DNA from: an uncultured Bacteroidota bacterium
Lineage (GTDB): Bacteria > Bacteroidota > Bacteroidia > Bacteroidales > P3
Reading direction: 5' to 3'
Length of the DNA: 50,992 nt
Assembly (NCBI GenBank): GCA_902778925.1
Contig: CACYZN010000020.1
Location: 1-50,992, forward strand
Shown: positions 1 through 7,231 of the stretch, in pieces
How the letters are laid out: each line of letters begins with the position of its first letter
Numbering within the stretch: position 1 is the first letter of the stretch
Made by a program: the position numbers and the translations under genes
The notes under the pieces: model-generated
What the model was told of the DNA's origin: nothing
The model's database searches: none
What the model saw: only the letters and a program-made list of their open reading frames with translations

Positions 1-882
1 GAGCTTCTGCATGTCTATCTGCGCCACCTCGCCCAGGCCGTTGCAATGCGGACATGCGCCGTAGGGCGAGTTGAACGAGAAGGTGTTGGGCTCGGGCTCG
101 GGGTAGGAGAGGCCGCTGTCGGGGTCCATCAGCATACGGCTGAAATAGCGTATGCTGCCGTCCTCGTTATTCAGTATCATCAGGATTCCCTTGCCCTGCC
201 GGAAGGCTGTCTGTACAGCCTCGCGCAGGCGTGTGGCGTTACGGTCGGCACGCAGGCGGTCCACCACCAGCTCAATGTCGTGCACCTTGTAGCGGTCCAC
301 CTGCATCTTATAGGTAATCTCCTTCACCTCGCCGTCGACGCGCACCTTGAGGAAGCCGCGTTTGGCCACCTGCTCGAAGAGTTCGCGGTAGTGACCCTTG
401 CGACCCTTCACCAGCGGCGCGAGAATCATGATGTCGCGGCTGCCGTATTCCGTGGTGATAATCTCCAGTATCTTCTCCTCGCTGTACTTCACCATCGGTT
501 TGCCGCTGACGATGCTGTAGGCTTTGCCGATGCGGGCGTAGAGCAGACGCAGCAGGTCGTAGGTGTCGGTCAGCGTGCCCACCGTCGAGCGGGGGTTGTT
601 GTTGGTGCTCTTCTGTTCGATGGAGATGACAGGCGAGAGGCCTTCTATCAGGTCCACGTCGGGACGTTCCATATTGCCGATGAAATGGCGCGCATAGGCC
701 GAGAAGGTCTCCATATATCGGCGCTGCCCTTCGGCGTGGATGGTGTCGAAGGCCAAGGATGACTTGCCGCTGCCGCTGAGGCCGGTGAAGACCACCAGCT
801 TTCCGCGCGGTATCTCCAAGTCCACATTTTGCAGGTTGTGCTCCCTTGCGCCTAATATCTTGATGCTATTGTCGTTGCTCAT
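1..882 (-). CDS. uvrA: Excinuclease ABC subunit A (UvrA), N-terminal part, cut by window edge
   Basis: UvrA is the damage-recognising ATPase of nucleotide excision repair. The reverse-strand reading frame begins MSNDNSIKILGAREHNLQNV and runs open to base 1 (294 codons). Walker A GLSGSGKSS lies near residues 34-42, followed by the UvrA-typical AEGQRRYMETFSAYARHF. RSTVGTLTDTYDLLRLLYAR is also typical of the family. Close to the cut the first zinc-module half CPHCNGLG appears. An in-frame ATG nine bases upstream (891) is an alternative start. A TAnnTTTG box at 907-914 gives a short leader. The second ATPase half lies outside the window. Only shadow frames on the opposite strand are long here; the minus-strand protein is clearly the real one. 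Confidence 0.96.
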   Translation of the reverse strand, partial: MSNDNSIKILGAREHNLQNVDLEIPRGKLVVFTGLSGSGKSSLAFDTIHAEGQRRYMETFSAYARHFIGNMERPDVDLIEGLSPVISIEQKSTNNNPRSTVGTLTDTYDLLRLLYARIGKAYSIVSGKPMVKYSEEKILEIITTEYGSRDIMILAPLVKGRKGHYRELFEQVAKRGFLKVRVDGEVKEITYKMQVDRYKVHDIELVVDRLRADRNATRLREAVQTAFRQGKGILMILNNEDGSIRYFSRMLMDPDSGLSYPEPEPNTFSFNSPYGACPHCNGLGEVAQIDMQKL

Positions 883-906
883 TGCGTGCATTGTAAATCT
901 CAACTG

Positions 907-914
907 CAAAGATA
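907..914 (-). promoter_or_regulatory. Bacteroidota -7 box of uvrA
   Basis: On the minus strand this reads TATCTTTG, a full match to the Bacteroidota TAnnTTTG element, 15 bases before the upstream candidate ATG (891) and 24 before ATG 882. No convincing upstream TTTG was located. Confidence 0.6.
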
Positions 915-980
915 CGGATTTATTTCCAAACAATAGCATAAAAGACACTGACTTCTACATAAACTCATCTCTTCTAAAAT

Positions 981-1027
981 ACACATGCGGAGAATCATGT
1001 AGTGCACAGATGATTCTCCGCGTGTGT
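981..1027 (-). terminator. Strong hairpin terminator after the small lipoprotein gene
   Basis: Bases 981-997 pair with 1011-1027 (ACACATGCGGAGAATCA against TGATTCTCCGCGTGTGT, one mismatch), with a further inner pairing near the loop. It sits 34 bases past the lipoprotein stop and before the uvrA promoter, so it separates the two minus-strand units. The T-rich tail on the minus strand is short. Confidence 0.7.
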
Positions 1028-1060
1028 TTTGTGTGAAAAAAGAACTCGAGCTCCGTCTTC

Positions 1061-1495
1061 CTAGATCTTAGTGTAAGTCCTAGTGTTGATTCTGGTCGTG
1101 TCACCTTTGTATTCGTATTGAACCTTCATTATAGTTCCTGTTATTTCTCCAGACAAGAAAGTGATTGTATAATTGCCGGTGCTACTATTGTGATTCTCTA
1201 CGAAATCCTGAAATGTCACTTTGCTGCCATCCTTTCTGTATTTCCCTGTCCCCATCGTGCTGGCAGATGATGTGATATGGTAATTTTCATCGGCATCATA
1301 ACTAGTTGTTTGGCCATCGAAGAATTCAATTACGTCACAGGATTTGAAATAGTACCAGTCCTCAATTTTAGTGGCCCATTTTGTTCCGTCCAAGGAGTGG
1401 TCAATATCCTTTTCATCATCTTTGTTACAGGATACGGTCAGAAGCGTGGTTGCTGCAAAAAGCAATAGAGTGACCTTTTTCATATATTTGCTCAT
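1061..1495 (-). CDS. Small secreted lipoprotein of unknown function
   Basis: A 144-residue protein with a lipoprotein signal: basic start MSKYMKK, hydrophobic core and lipobox LLTVSC with the acylated cysteine at residue 23, followed by acidic NKDDEKDID, which suits surface-exposed Bacteroidota lipoproteins. The mature part alternates short polar and hydrophobic strands (TKWATKIEDWYYF, GKYRKDGSKVTFQDF, YTITFLSGEITGTIMKVQY). This resembles the beta-rich lipocalin-like lipoproteins common in gut Bacteroidales, but no family motif is certain. An internal ATG at 1483 is an alternative start. It is a single-gene unit with its own promoter (1736-1766), a long structured leader (1550-1707) and a strong terminator. 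The leader suggests regulation after transcription starts. Function cannot be assigned from sequence. Confidence 0.8.
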   Translation of the reverse strand: MSKYMKKVTLLLFAATTLLTVSCNKDDEKDIDHSLDGTKWATKIEDWYYFKSCDVIEFFDGQTTSYDADENYHITSSASTMGTGKYRKDGSKVTFQDFVENHNSSTGNYTITFLSGEITGTIMKVQYEYKGDTTRINTRTYTKI

Positions 1496-1549
1496 CGTTT
1501 GATTTTTTTTGTAAGCTCTTCCGCACCCCGTTGAGCAAATATAATAAGA

Positions 1550-1707
1550 AGCGTGGTGCCGTTACACCATTCCTGTATGGAGGTCCTAGGAATTACCTTG
1601 TATAGAGAAGATGCAATTAGCCCACGCTGAACAGCGAAGACCATTACACAAATTCTGCTATACGTGAGTTTCCTAGGTTCCCATACACAGAACAAGCGTA
1701 AACGCTT
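1550..1707 (-). ncRNA. Structured 5' leader RNA, copy 2 (new candidate class, shared with 20291-20444)
   Basis: Read on the minus strand: a 5' hairpin AAGCG-TTTA-CGCTT (1694-1707). Then comes a long interrupted stem of three blocks: 1681-1687 with 1574-1580, 1670-1677 with 1585-1592, and 1658-1663 with 1600-1605. Inside it a short stem GTAAT/ATTGC (1643-1647, 1613-1617) encloses hairpin CGCTGTTCAGCG (1625-1636) followed by TGGGCT (1619-1624). After the long stem, CCACGCT (1550-1556) is the exact complement of AGCGTGG in the centre (1622-1628), so a pseudoknot or alternative pairing is possible. A competing hairpin TGGTG/CACCA overlaps the same 3' element. The same plan with different stem sequences occurs upstream of the LRR gene. 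The coding start is about 55 bases downstream. Confidence 0.6.
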
Positions 1708-1735
1708 CGTACGATTTCACTGCTGAAATCGGGTG

Positions 1736-1766
1736 CAAAATTACAAATAATATTCCAATTGGCAAA
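1736..1766 (-). promoter_or_regulatory. Bacteroidota promoter of the lipoprotein leader
   Basis: On the minus strand TTTG-type -33 (ending at 1763) is followed after 19 bases by TAATTTTG (1736-1743). Spacing and both boxes fit the family consensus. Transcription would begin near 1729, about 20 bases before the leader hairpin. Confidence 0.7.
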
Positions 1767-1883
1767 AAATATTTTGGCGACAGGGGAACTTTCCGCCCCT
1801 GTGGGGGATGTGTTTTGTTATGTCGGTGTCGTTAATAATCATGTCCGAAGACCTGTTTGTTAAACGGTTAAGTCGCTGATTAT

Positions 1884-1970
1884 GACGATATGTCAACAAT
1901 ATATCAAGATAGTTCAACGATTTAAAATCGTTAAACTATCGTTGAACTAACGTTGATATATCGTTGAAAT
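1884..1970. repeat. 11-bp-period inverted array A
   Basis: Four direct 11-bp units, ATCGTTAAACT, ATCGTTGAACT, AACGTTGATAT and ATCGTTGAAAT (1927-1970), face inverted units of the same motif on the left (1911-1921, 1901-1910, 1890-1900, partial 1884-1889). The centre is an ATCG-TTTAAA-type palindrome. It lies in the gap between the lipoprotein promoter and the transglycosylase terminator; no gene is seen in the gap. Confidence 0.75.
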
Positions 1971-2024
1971 GGTTGAGGATGAGTGGTTTGTAAAAGTGGC
2001 GTTTGGGTTGGTATGGTAAGGGAA

Positions 2025-2057
2025 AGTGCCTCCGAGACCTGGAGGTGGGGAGGCACT
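2025..2057 (-). terminator. Terminator after the lytic transglycosylase gene
   Basis: AGTGCCTCC (2025-2033) pairs perfectly with GGAGGCACT (2049-2057). On the minus strand it is followed by TTTCCCTT. It sits 29 bases past the stop of the gene ending at 2086. Confidence 0.65.
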
Positions 2058-2085
2058 AGGGGGTGGGGAGACCGATGTGGGCTGC

Positions 2086-3060
2086 TCAAATACTTTCAAT
2101 TACCGTGGTGTCGTGCTTGCCACGGATGATGGTGTTGTATTCGGTGCCTTTCTTGGTGGGTATGCGCACCTTGTAGGTCTTGTTGCTTTTGTTCTTGAGG
2201 GTGCTGGCTGTGAGCCAGGGGTTGTGGCTGCGCAGCATCTTGTAGCTGGTGCCGTTGTCGGCGGCGAACTGCACGAGGTCGACGTTCTGGCCCGTGAGCT
2301 CCACCTCGGTGGTGGGCAGCTCTGGGTAGGTGTCGCAGCGGCGCACGTGGTAGCCGTAGGCTGTGGGGTTCTGCATGATGAGCTTGATGGCGAGTATGCG
2401 GAACACGTAGCGTTGGGTCTCCTGGTTGAGCAGCAGGTCGTAGTAGCTCGACTGCTGCTGTGCGTCGAGGCGCCGGCCGAGGCCGTTCTCGCCGCAGTTG
2501 TAGGCCGCGGCGGCCTCGGTCCAGCCGCCGAAGCGGCGCTTGAGGTCCTTGAGGTAGCGGCAGGCGGCGCGGGTCGAGGCCTCCAGGTGGTTGCGCATGT
2601 CGACGTCGTCGCCTATCTCGAGGCCGTACTTCTGGCCGGTGGTCTTCATGAACTGCCAGTAGCCGACGGCGCCGGCCGACGAGGTGACGCACTGCAGGCC
2701 GCTCTCGGCCACGCACAGGTACTTCAAGTCTTGCGGCACCTTCTCTTCGCGCAGCACGCGCTCGATGGTGGGGAAAAAGCGCACGGCCCGCTTGATGTAG
2801 AAGAGGGTGCTGCTCTGGTAGTACATGTTGCTCACCAGCTCGCGGTCGAGGCTTTCGCGCACGTAGTAGAGGTTGAGGGGCACGCGCTCGCCGCAGAAGC
2901 TGAGGGTGTCGGGCATGGGCGGGGCGTAGATGTGGTAGCCGGCCTGTATGGCGCGGCAGTGCACCTCGTCGGCGTCCTGCTTGCGGGTGGCAAAAATAAA
3001 GGCTTCTCCGGCTATTGCCAAAGAGGCCAGTATGATGGCGGCGATGCTCAGTTTCTTCAT
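2086..3060 (-). CDS. Lytic murein transglycosylase (SLT family, MltD-like)
   Basis: Periplasmic enzyme cleaving the glycan strand of peptidoglycan with 1,6-anhydro product formation. 324 residues: N-terminal signal/anchor segment (MKKLSIAAIILASLAIAGEA), then an SLT domain with the catalytic glutamate in LCVAESGLQ (Glu119). The usual following motifs are present: SSAGAVGYWQFM, a YLKDLKRRFGGWTEAAAAYNCG block and TQRYVFRILAIKLI. Residues from about 255 (VDLVQFAADNGTSYKMLRSHNPWL...YKVRIPTKKG) look like one LysM-type peptidoglycan-binding module. It is last in the bamD-rpoZ-coaBC cluster, 28 bases behind coaBC, and is followed by a terminator. In many relatives other genes follow coaBC, so its presence here is a local arrangement. 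Confidence 0.9.
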   Translation of the reverse strand: MKKLSIAAIILASLAIAGEAFIFATRKQDADEVHCRAIQAGYHIYAPPMPDTLSFCGERVPLNLYYVRESLDRELVSNMYYQSSTLFYIKRAVRFFPTIERVLREEKVPQDLKYLCVAESGLQCVTSSAGAVGYWQFMKTTGQKYGLEIGDDVDMRNHLEASTRAACRYLKDLKRRFGGWTEAAAAYNCGENGLGRRLDAQQQSSYYDLLLNQETQRYVFRILAIKLIMQNPTAYGYHVRRCDTYPELPTTEVELTGQNVDLVQFAADNGTSYKMLRSHNPWLTASTLKNKSNKTYKVRIPTKKGTEYNTIIRGKHDTTVIESI

Positions 3061-3088
3061 GGTTTATTACGTAATCACGTTAATTTCG

Positions 3089-4276
3089 TTATAACGTAAC
3101 TGCTTCAATTATCATGCGTGCCACCTCGCGTTTGCTCAGCAGGGGGCTTTCCTTGCGGCTGCCGTCGCGGCCCAGGATGGTCACCTTGTTGGTGTCGACC
3201 CCGAAGCCGGCGCCCTTGTCGCGCAGCGAGTTGAGCACTATGTAGTCGAGGTTCTTGCGCTCGAGCTTGCCTTGGGCGTTCTCCAGCTCGTGGTCGGTCT
3301 CGAGGGCGAAGCCCACCAGCGTCTGTTCCTCCTGCTTCATGCCGCCGAGGGTGGCCAGTATGTCAGGATTCTGTACCAGCTCCAGGTGCATGCCTTCCGA
3401 GCCGTTCTTCTTGAGCTTGTGGTCGGCGGTCTCGGCGGGCCTGTAGTCGGCCACGGCGGCCGAGAGGATGGCGCCGTGGCAGTGGGGGAACACCTTGGTG
3501 GCGGCGGCGTACATCTCGCGGGCGCTCTCCACGCGGGTCTCATGGATGTGGGCGGAGAACGGAGAGCGGAGAGTGGAGAGTGATGTTGGACCTGTCACCA
3601 GCTCCACTTCGGCGCCTTGCTCGGCCAACGCCTCGGCCAGGGCGAAGCCCATTTTGCCGCTGCTGTAGTTGCCTATGAAGCGCACGCTGTCGATGCGCTC
3701 GTAGGTGGGGCCGGCGGTGACGAGCCACCTTTGAGTGGAGAGTGGAGAGTGGAAAGTGGAGAGTGATGCTATGCATGCGGCGATTTCTTCCGGTTCACTC
3801 ATGCGGCCCGGGCCGGTGGTGCCGCAGGCCAGCTCGCCGTCGGCGGGGCTCACCATGGCGATGCCCCAGCTGCGGAGGGTCTCGATGTTGCGTTGCACGG
3901 CGGGGTGCGCCCACATCTGGCTGTTCATGGCCGGGGCCATCAGCACATGCTGCGGCGGCATGGCCAGCAGCAGGGTGGAGAGGGCATCGTCGGCAATGCC
4001 GCCGGCCACCTTGCCTATGATGTTGGCCGTGGCGGGTGCCACGACGAGCAGGTCGGCCCAGTCTTTGAGCGAGATGTGCTCGGTGCGGCCCGATGCGAAG
4101 AGGTCGCAGTAGAGCGGGTTGGCCGACACGGTCTCGAGGGTGGCCCGTGTGGTGAACTGCAGGGCGTGCTCGGTGGCGGCGCAGCGCACGCTGTGCCCGG
4201 CCTTGACGAGCAGCCGCACCAGTTCGGGTGCCTTGTAGGCTGCTATGCCTCCGGTGATGCCGACTACGATGTTCAT
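3089..4276 (-). CDS. coaBC: Bifunctional phosphopantothenoylcysteine decarboxylase / phosphopantothenate-cysteine ligase
   Basis: Carries out two steps of coenzyme A synthesis: ligation of cysteine to 4'-phosphopantothenate and decarboxylation to phosphopantetheine. 395 residues. CoaC flavoprotein half: GITGGIAAYKAPELVR at 7-22, VVAPATANIIGK and the PAMNSQMW motif near 115-122. CoaB half starts at WLVTAGPTYERIDSVRFI (184-201) with YSSGKMGFALAEAL and, later, LVGFALETD. Two peptides look foreign: SLSTFHSPLST (171-181, the linker between halves) and SLSTLRSPFS (232-241, a CoaB loop). Both are encoded by GGAGAGT-type heptamer arrays (3733-3764 and 3554-3581). All core motifs remain, so the enzyme is probably active. 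It starts 3 bases after rpoZ ends, consistent with one transcript. Confidence 0.95.
   Translation of the reverse strand: MNIVVGITGGIAAYKAPELVRLLVKAGHSVRCAATEHALQFTTRATLETVSANPLYCDLFASGRTEHISLKDWADLLVVAPATANIIGKVAGGIADDALSTLLLAMPPQHVLMAPAMNSQMWAHPAVQRNIETLRSWGIAMVSPADGELACGTTGPGRMSEPEEIAACIASLSTFHSPLSTQRWLVTAGPTYERIDSVRFIGNYSSGKMGFALAEALAEQGAEVELVTGPTSLSTLRSPFSAHIHETRVESAREMYAAATKVFPHCHGAILSAAVADYRPAETADHKLKKNGSEGMHLELVQNPDILATLGGMKQEEQTLVGFALETDHELENAQGKLERKNLDYIVLNSLRDKGAGFGVDTNKVTILGRDGSRKESPLLSKREVARMIIEAVTL
3554..3581. repeat. Heptamer array inside coaBC (CoaB loop)
   Basis: Four consecutive 7-bp units on the plus strand: GGAGAAC, GGAGAGC, GGAGAGT, GGAGAGT. In the coaBC frame they encode SLSTLRSPFS. 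Confidence 0.85.
3733..3764. repeat. Heptamer array inside coaBC (interdomain linker)
   Basis: A partial unit followed by GGAGAGT, GGAGAGT, GGAAAGT, GGAGAGT on the plus strand. In the gene's frame it encodes SLSTFHSPLST between the CoaC and CoaB halves. Confidence 0.85.
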
Positions 4277-4279
4277 CTA

Positions 4280-4648
4280 TCAGGCGTTGATGATCTGCTC
4301 TTCGAGCGACTCGAAGTGCTGGGCCTGCTTGTCTTCCTTGGCGGGGTTGCGGTAGTATATCTGGCCTTCGAGGTATTCCTCGGTGGCCTCGAGGGTGGGC
4401 TTGGGCTGACGCTCGAAGCGGCGCACTATCTCGATCTGCTCGCGGTTCTCGAACATCTCGTCGATGGCGTCGGCACTGCTCTTGAAGTCGTCTATCTTGT
4501 TGTGCAGTTCTCTCTTCTCGTCGGCAGCGATCTGGTTGGCGCGTTTGGTGAGCACGGCCACGGTCTCGTAGATGTTGTCGGTCATTTGGCTGAAGTCAGC
4601 CGTGTTGCGCGTGATGGTGGTGGTTACCACTTTTTTCTTCTCTTCCAT
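4280..4648 (-). CDS. rpoZ: RNA polymerase omega subunit, Bacteroidota type
   Basis: A 122-residue protein with the Bacteroidota omega-subunit pattern: NIYETVAVLTKRANQIAADEKREL at about 26-49 is the RpoZ/Rpb6-like helix pair that clamps the beta' C-terminus. It is followed by an acidic, helical extension (DDFKSSADAIDEMFENREQIEIVRRFERQPKPT) that is longer than in proteobacterial omega. It sits between bamD (46 bases upstream) and coaBC (3 bases downstream), a gene order typical of this phylum, which supports the call. Soluble, bound to core polymerase. Confidence 0.85.
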   Translation of the reverse strand: MEEKKKVVTTTITRNTADFSQMTDNIYETVAVLTKRANQIAADEKRELHNKIDDFKSSADAIDEMFENREQIEIVRRFERQPKPTLEATEEYLEGQIYYRNPAKEDKQAQHFESLEEQIINA

Positions 4649-4694
4649 TGTCGTTGTTGGTATATTCGTTTGTTTTTCTTCGTTTTGCGGTATG

Positions 4695-5525
4695 CTACTG
4701 GCGGTCGGCGCCGGCGGCCTCGTCGCTTTCGAGGTTGGCCAGGGCGGTGCGCGTGCGGGTGTAGATGTCTTGCGCCTCGGCCAGGTACTTCGAGTTGCTG
4801 AAGCTGCTGCTGAAGCGGTCGAAGTCGTTCACCACCTGCTGCAGGCGTTCGCGCTGCTTCTCCTCGCGGCTGCCTATGGCGAACAGGTAGCCCGAGCGGA
4901 GCAGGTAGAACATGGCGTCCTCGCGCATCGGTGCCTCGGGGTAGAGGCTAAGGAAGTTCTTCAGGCTCTCGTAGGCGGCGCTATACTCCTCGATGAAGTA
5001 GTAGCCGTAGGCTATCTCGTAGTCTTTCTTCATCAACTTCACACGCATCTCGTCCAGATAGCGGTTGGCCTCGGGTATGTGGTTGCTGCGTGGCCACCGC
5101 TCGGCAAAGGTCTCGAACTCCTCGATGGCCTCGCGCGTCAGACGCTGGTCGAGCGTGTAGGGCGGCGAGTCGATGTAGCGGCAGTAGGCCGACAGGAAGG
5201 CAGCCTCCTCGACGCGGTCGCTGTAGGGAAACTGGCGGGCAAAGCGCTTGAACTGGTATGCGGCCGTGTAGTAGTCCTTCTCCTTGTAGAGCGACTGGGC
5301 ATAGTACCACGCGATGTTCTCGGCGTTCTCCTTGCCGCGGTAGTGCAGCGTCAGGTTCTCGAACAGTTGTATGGCCTTCGAGAAACTGTTCTCCTCGTAG
5401 TATCTCATGGCGGCGGCGTACTTCGCCTCGTAATCGTTGCTCTTGAGCAACTTCTCGACGTTGCTGCAAGACACTGTCAGCAAGCCGATTGCAACGATTA
5501 TCGTTAGTTTTTTGGCCTTTTTCAT
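4695..5525 (-). CDS. bamD: Outer membrane protein assembly factor BamD (lipoprotein)
   Basis: TPR lipoprotein of the BAM complex that inserts beta-barrel proteins into the outer membrane. From ATG 5525 the protein is 276 residues with SPII signal MKKAKKLTIIVAIGLLTVSC (Cys20). TPR-like helical pairs follow: YAAAMRYYEENSFSKAIQLFENL, AQSLYKEKDYYTAAYQFKRFARQFPYS and EAAFLSAYCRY, matching the BamD/YfiO pattern. A much longer upstream extension of the frame was rejected because the signal peptide starts at 5525 and the -7 promoter box lies at 5532-5539. That placement implies a leaderless or almost leaderless transcript. It heads the bamD-rpoZ-coaBC-transglycosylase unit. Confidence 0.93.
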   Translation of the reverse strand: MKKAKKLTIIVAIGLLTVSCSNVEKLLKSNDYEAKYAAAMRYYEENSFSKAIQLFENLTLHYRGKENAENIAWYYAQSLYKEKDYYTAAYQFKRFARQFPYSDRVEEAAFLSAYCRYIDSPPYTLDQRLTREAIEEFETFAERWPRSNHIPEANRYLDEMRVKLMKKDYEIAYGYYFIEEYSAAYESLKNFLSLYPEAPMREDAMFYLLRSGYLFAIGSREEKQRERLQQVVNDFDRFSSSFSNSKYLAEAQDIYTRTRTALANLESDEAAGADRQ

Positions 5526-5531
5526 AGGGTG

Positions 5532-5539
5532 CAAAGATA
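5532..5539 (-). promoter_or_regulatory. Bacteroidota -7 box directly at the bamD start
   Basis: The minus strand reads TATCTTTG, then only CACCCT, then ATG. A TTG about 22 bases upstream can serve as the -33 element. Transcription is expected at or next to the A of ATG. Confidence 0.65.
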
Positions 5540-5773
5540 CAACTTTTTTTCGATGTACGCGCAATTTTAATATAATTTGGAAAATAAATACGTCCCGACA
5601 GCCCCCCGTTCGCCCCCTGCAACCCCGCCGCCGTTCCAGCCCCCTCGCCACCCCTCCCGCGGGCCTCCGCCGAGCTTGTTTTTCACTTAATTTAGTTTAA
5701 ATTAACATCGCTTAACGTTCCTGCGGCCTTCCGGCATGCTTCCTATCTGCCTGATAGCCAGCCCCGCTCCTGC

Positions 5774-5899
5774 TCCCCACCGGATCCCCTCTGGTATTTC
5801 TTATGTACTTCTTATGTATTTCTTATGTATTTCTTATGTTTTAAACATAAAGACAACATAAGAACGACATAAGAAGTACATAGGAACGGCCGGAGGGGG
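5774..5899. repeat. 11-bp-period inverted array B (most complete copy)
   Basis: Every unit is 11 bp and in phase. Left side: TCCCCACCGGA (5774), TCCCCTCTGGT (5785), then four nnTTCTTATGT units (5796-5839, CTTATGT at 5800, 5811, 5822, 5833). Then a TTTTAAA centre. Right side: inverted ACATAAR units beginning at 5845, 5856, 5867 and 5878, then GCCGGAGGGGG (5889-5899), the inverse of the CCCCTCCGG unit. The gap 5526-6127 holds this array, the bamD promoter and AT-rich sequence before the PorP gene; no gene is seen. Confidence 0.85.
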
Positions 5900-6127
5900 T
5901 GCTTCGGGGAGCGCCGCCCGAGGTGCCGGAAAGCCCTGCAACAACGCGGCGAGAAGGGCGAAAAACGCCGAAAACACAGTGTCGGCCGCCTGTTTTTTGC
6001 CAGCCGGAAAGAGTGCGGTGTGAAAAATAATTGTCTGTAAGACCGCCAGTTGCAAAATATTTTTACAGAAAAAACTCCAAATCGAAAAAATATTCGTAAT
6101 ATTGCCGCTTGAATATAGGCCTATAAT

Positions 6128-7141
6128 ATGAACGAAATAACGTTGAAAAAGAAGCTGCGCGGAGCCCTGCTGGGAGTGATGCTGCTTGCATCGGCCACGG
6201 CAGGCGCCCAGGATGTAGGCTTCTCTCAATTCTACGCCAATCCCCTCTACCTCAACCCGGGATTTGCCGGCACCGCGGTGGCGCCGCGCATCTCGATAGC
6301 CTACCGTGCCCAGTGGCCCGGTCTGGTGAGCGCCTTCTCCACCATCTCGGCGTCATACGACCAGTACTTTCCCGACCTGCACGGCGGTGTTGGCGTCATC
6401 GTCCTCTCCGACCGCGTGGGCGACCATGGCGCGCTGAGCACCAACACGCTGGGTGCCATGTACGCCTTCAACTTCCGCATCACCCGCGAAATCAACATCA
6501 GCGCCGGCCTCCAGGCCTCGCTCATGAACACCCACCTCAACTGGTCGGACTACCTGCGTTTTCCCGACCAGATCAACGCCGAAATGGGCTTCTCCTACAA
6601 CACCACGGCCACTCCCCCCGAAAGCCTCTCCAAGTTTGGCCTCGACTTCAACTTCGGCGCCGTGGCCTACGCCCGCAAGTGGTTCGCAGGCTTCGCCCTG
6701 TCGCACCTCACCCAGCCCAACGTGGCCTTCTACTCCGAAGACCGCGTCCCGATGAAAATCACCCTCCACGGTGGCGGCCTGATAAACCTGGCCGACGAGG
6801 AGCGCCGCCAGTCGTCGCTCGGCCTCGGTCAGCCCATCATCTCGCCCAACATCGTGTACCAATACCAAGGCGGCCTGCACTACTTCAACTACGGCCTCTA
6901 TCTCGATTGGGTGCCCTTCCTGGTGGGCGTGTGGTTCCGCCACGGCACCGCCAACGCCGACGCCTTCATCTTCCAGGTCGGTGTGCAGCAAGACCACTTC
7001 AAGGTGGGCTACAGCTACGATGTGACAGTGTCCAAGCTGGCCAACAACACCGCAGGCGCCCACGAGATTACGGTGGGCATCATGCTGCCCGTGCCCGAGC
7101 AGAAGAAGAAAGTCAAGGCCATACGCTGCCCGTCGTTCTAA
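6128..7141 (+). CDS. PorP/SprF family type IX secretion outer membrane protein
   Basis: 337 residues with an ordinary signal peptide (MNEITLKKKLRGALLGVMLLASATAGAQ) and the family opening QDVGFSQFYANPLYLNPGFAGT. PorP/SprF proteins are outer-membrane barrels that anchor T9SS or gliding machinery, usually with a partner lipoprotein. Alternating strands run to the end, with GGLHYFNYGLYLDWVPFLVGVWFRHG and FKVGYSYDVTVSKLANNTAGAHEITVGIMLPV near the C-terminus, both typical. A short basic tail (EQKKKVKAIRCPSF) follows. The SUMF1 lipoprotein gene starts 90 bases downstream, matching the porP-porK type of neighbourhood, but porL-porM-porN do not follow. A second PorP/SprF gene lies at 37046-38059. Confidence 0.9.
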   Translation: MNEITLKKKLRGALLGVMLLASATAGAQDVGFSQFYANPLYLNPGFAGTAVAPRISIAYRAQWPGLVSAFSTISASYDQYFPDLHGGVGVIVLSDRVGDHGALSTNTLGAMYAFNFRITREINISAGLQASLMNTHLNWSDYLRFPDQINAEMGFSYNTTATPPESLSKFGLDFNFGAVAYARKWFAGFALSHLTQPNVAFYSEDRVPMKITLHGGGLINLADEERRQSSLGLGQPIISPNIVYQYQGGLHYFNYGLYLDWVPFLVGVWFRHGTANADAFIFQVGVQQDHFKVGYSYDVTVSKLANNTAGAHEITVGIMLPVPEQKKKVKAIRCPSF

Positions 7142-7231
7142 AGCAAACGAAAGTTAAAAAACGACAATAATGAAACAAAAACGCCATTCGGGCGTTATAA
7201 GGTAGAAAAGAACAATACAAAAGCAAGATAT

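Noticed and set aside
1736-1800. Hairpin CAGGGG/CCCCTG near 1781-1801 as a terminator
   Set aside because: Six-base stem with no T run and no gene ending next to it; no function supported.
7165-7200. AACGCC/GGCGTT hairpin between PorP and the SUMF1 gene
   Set aside because: Short and without a T tract; the two genes look co-transcribed.
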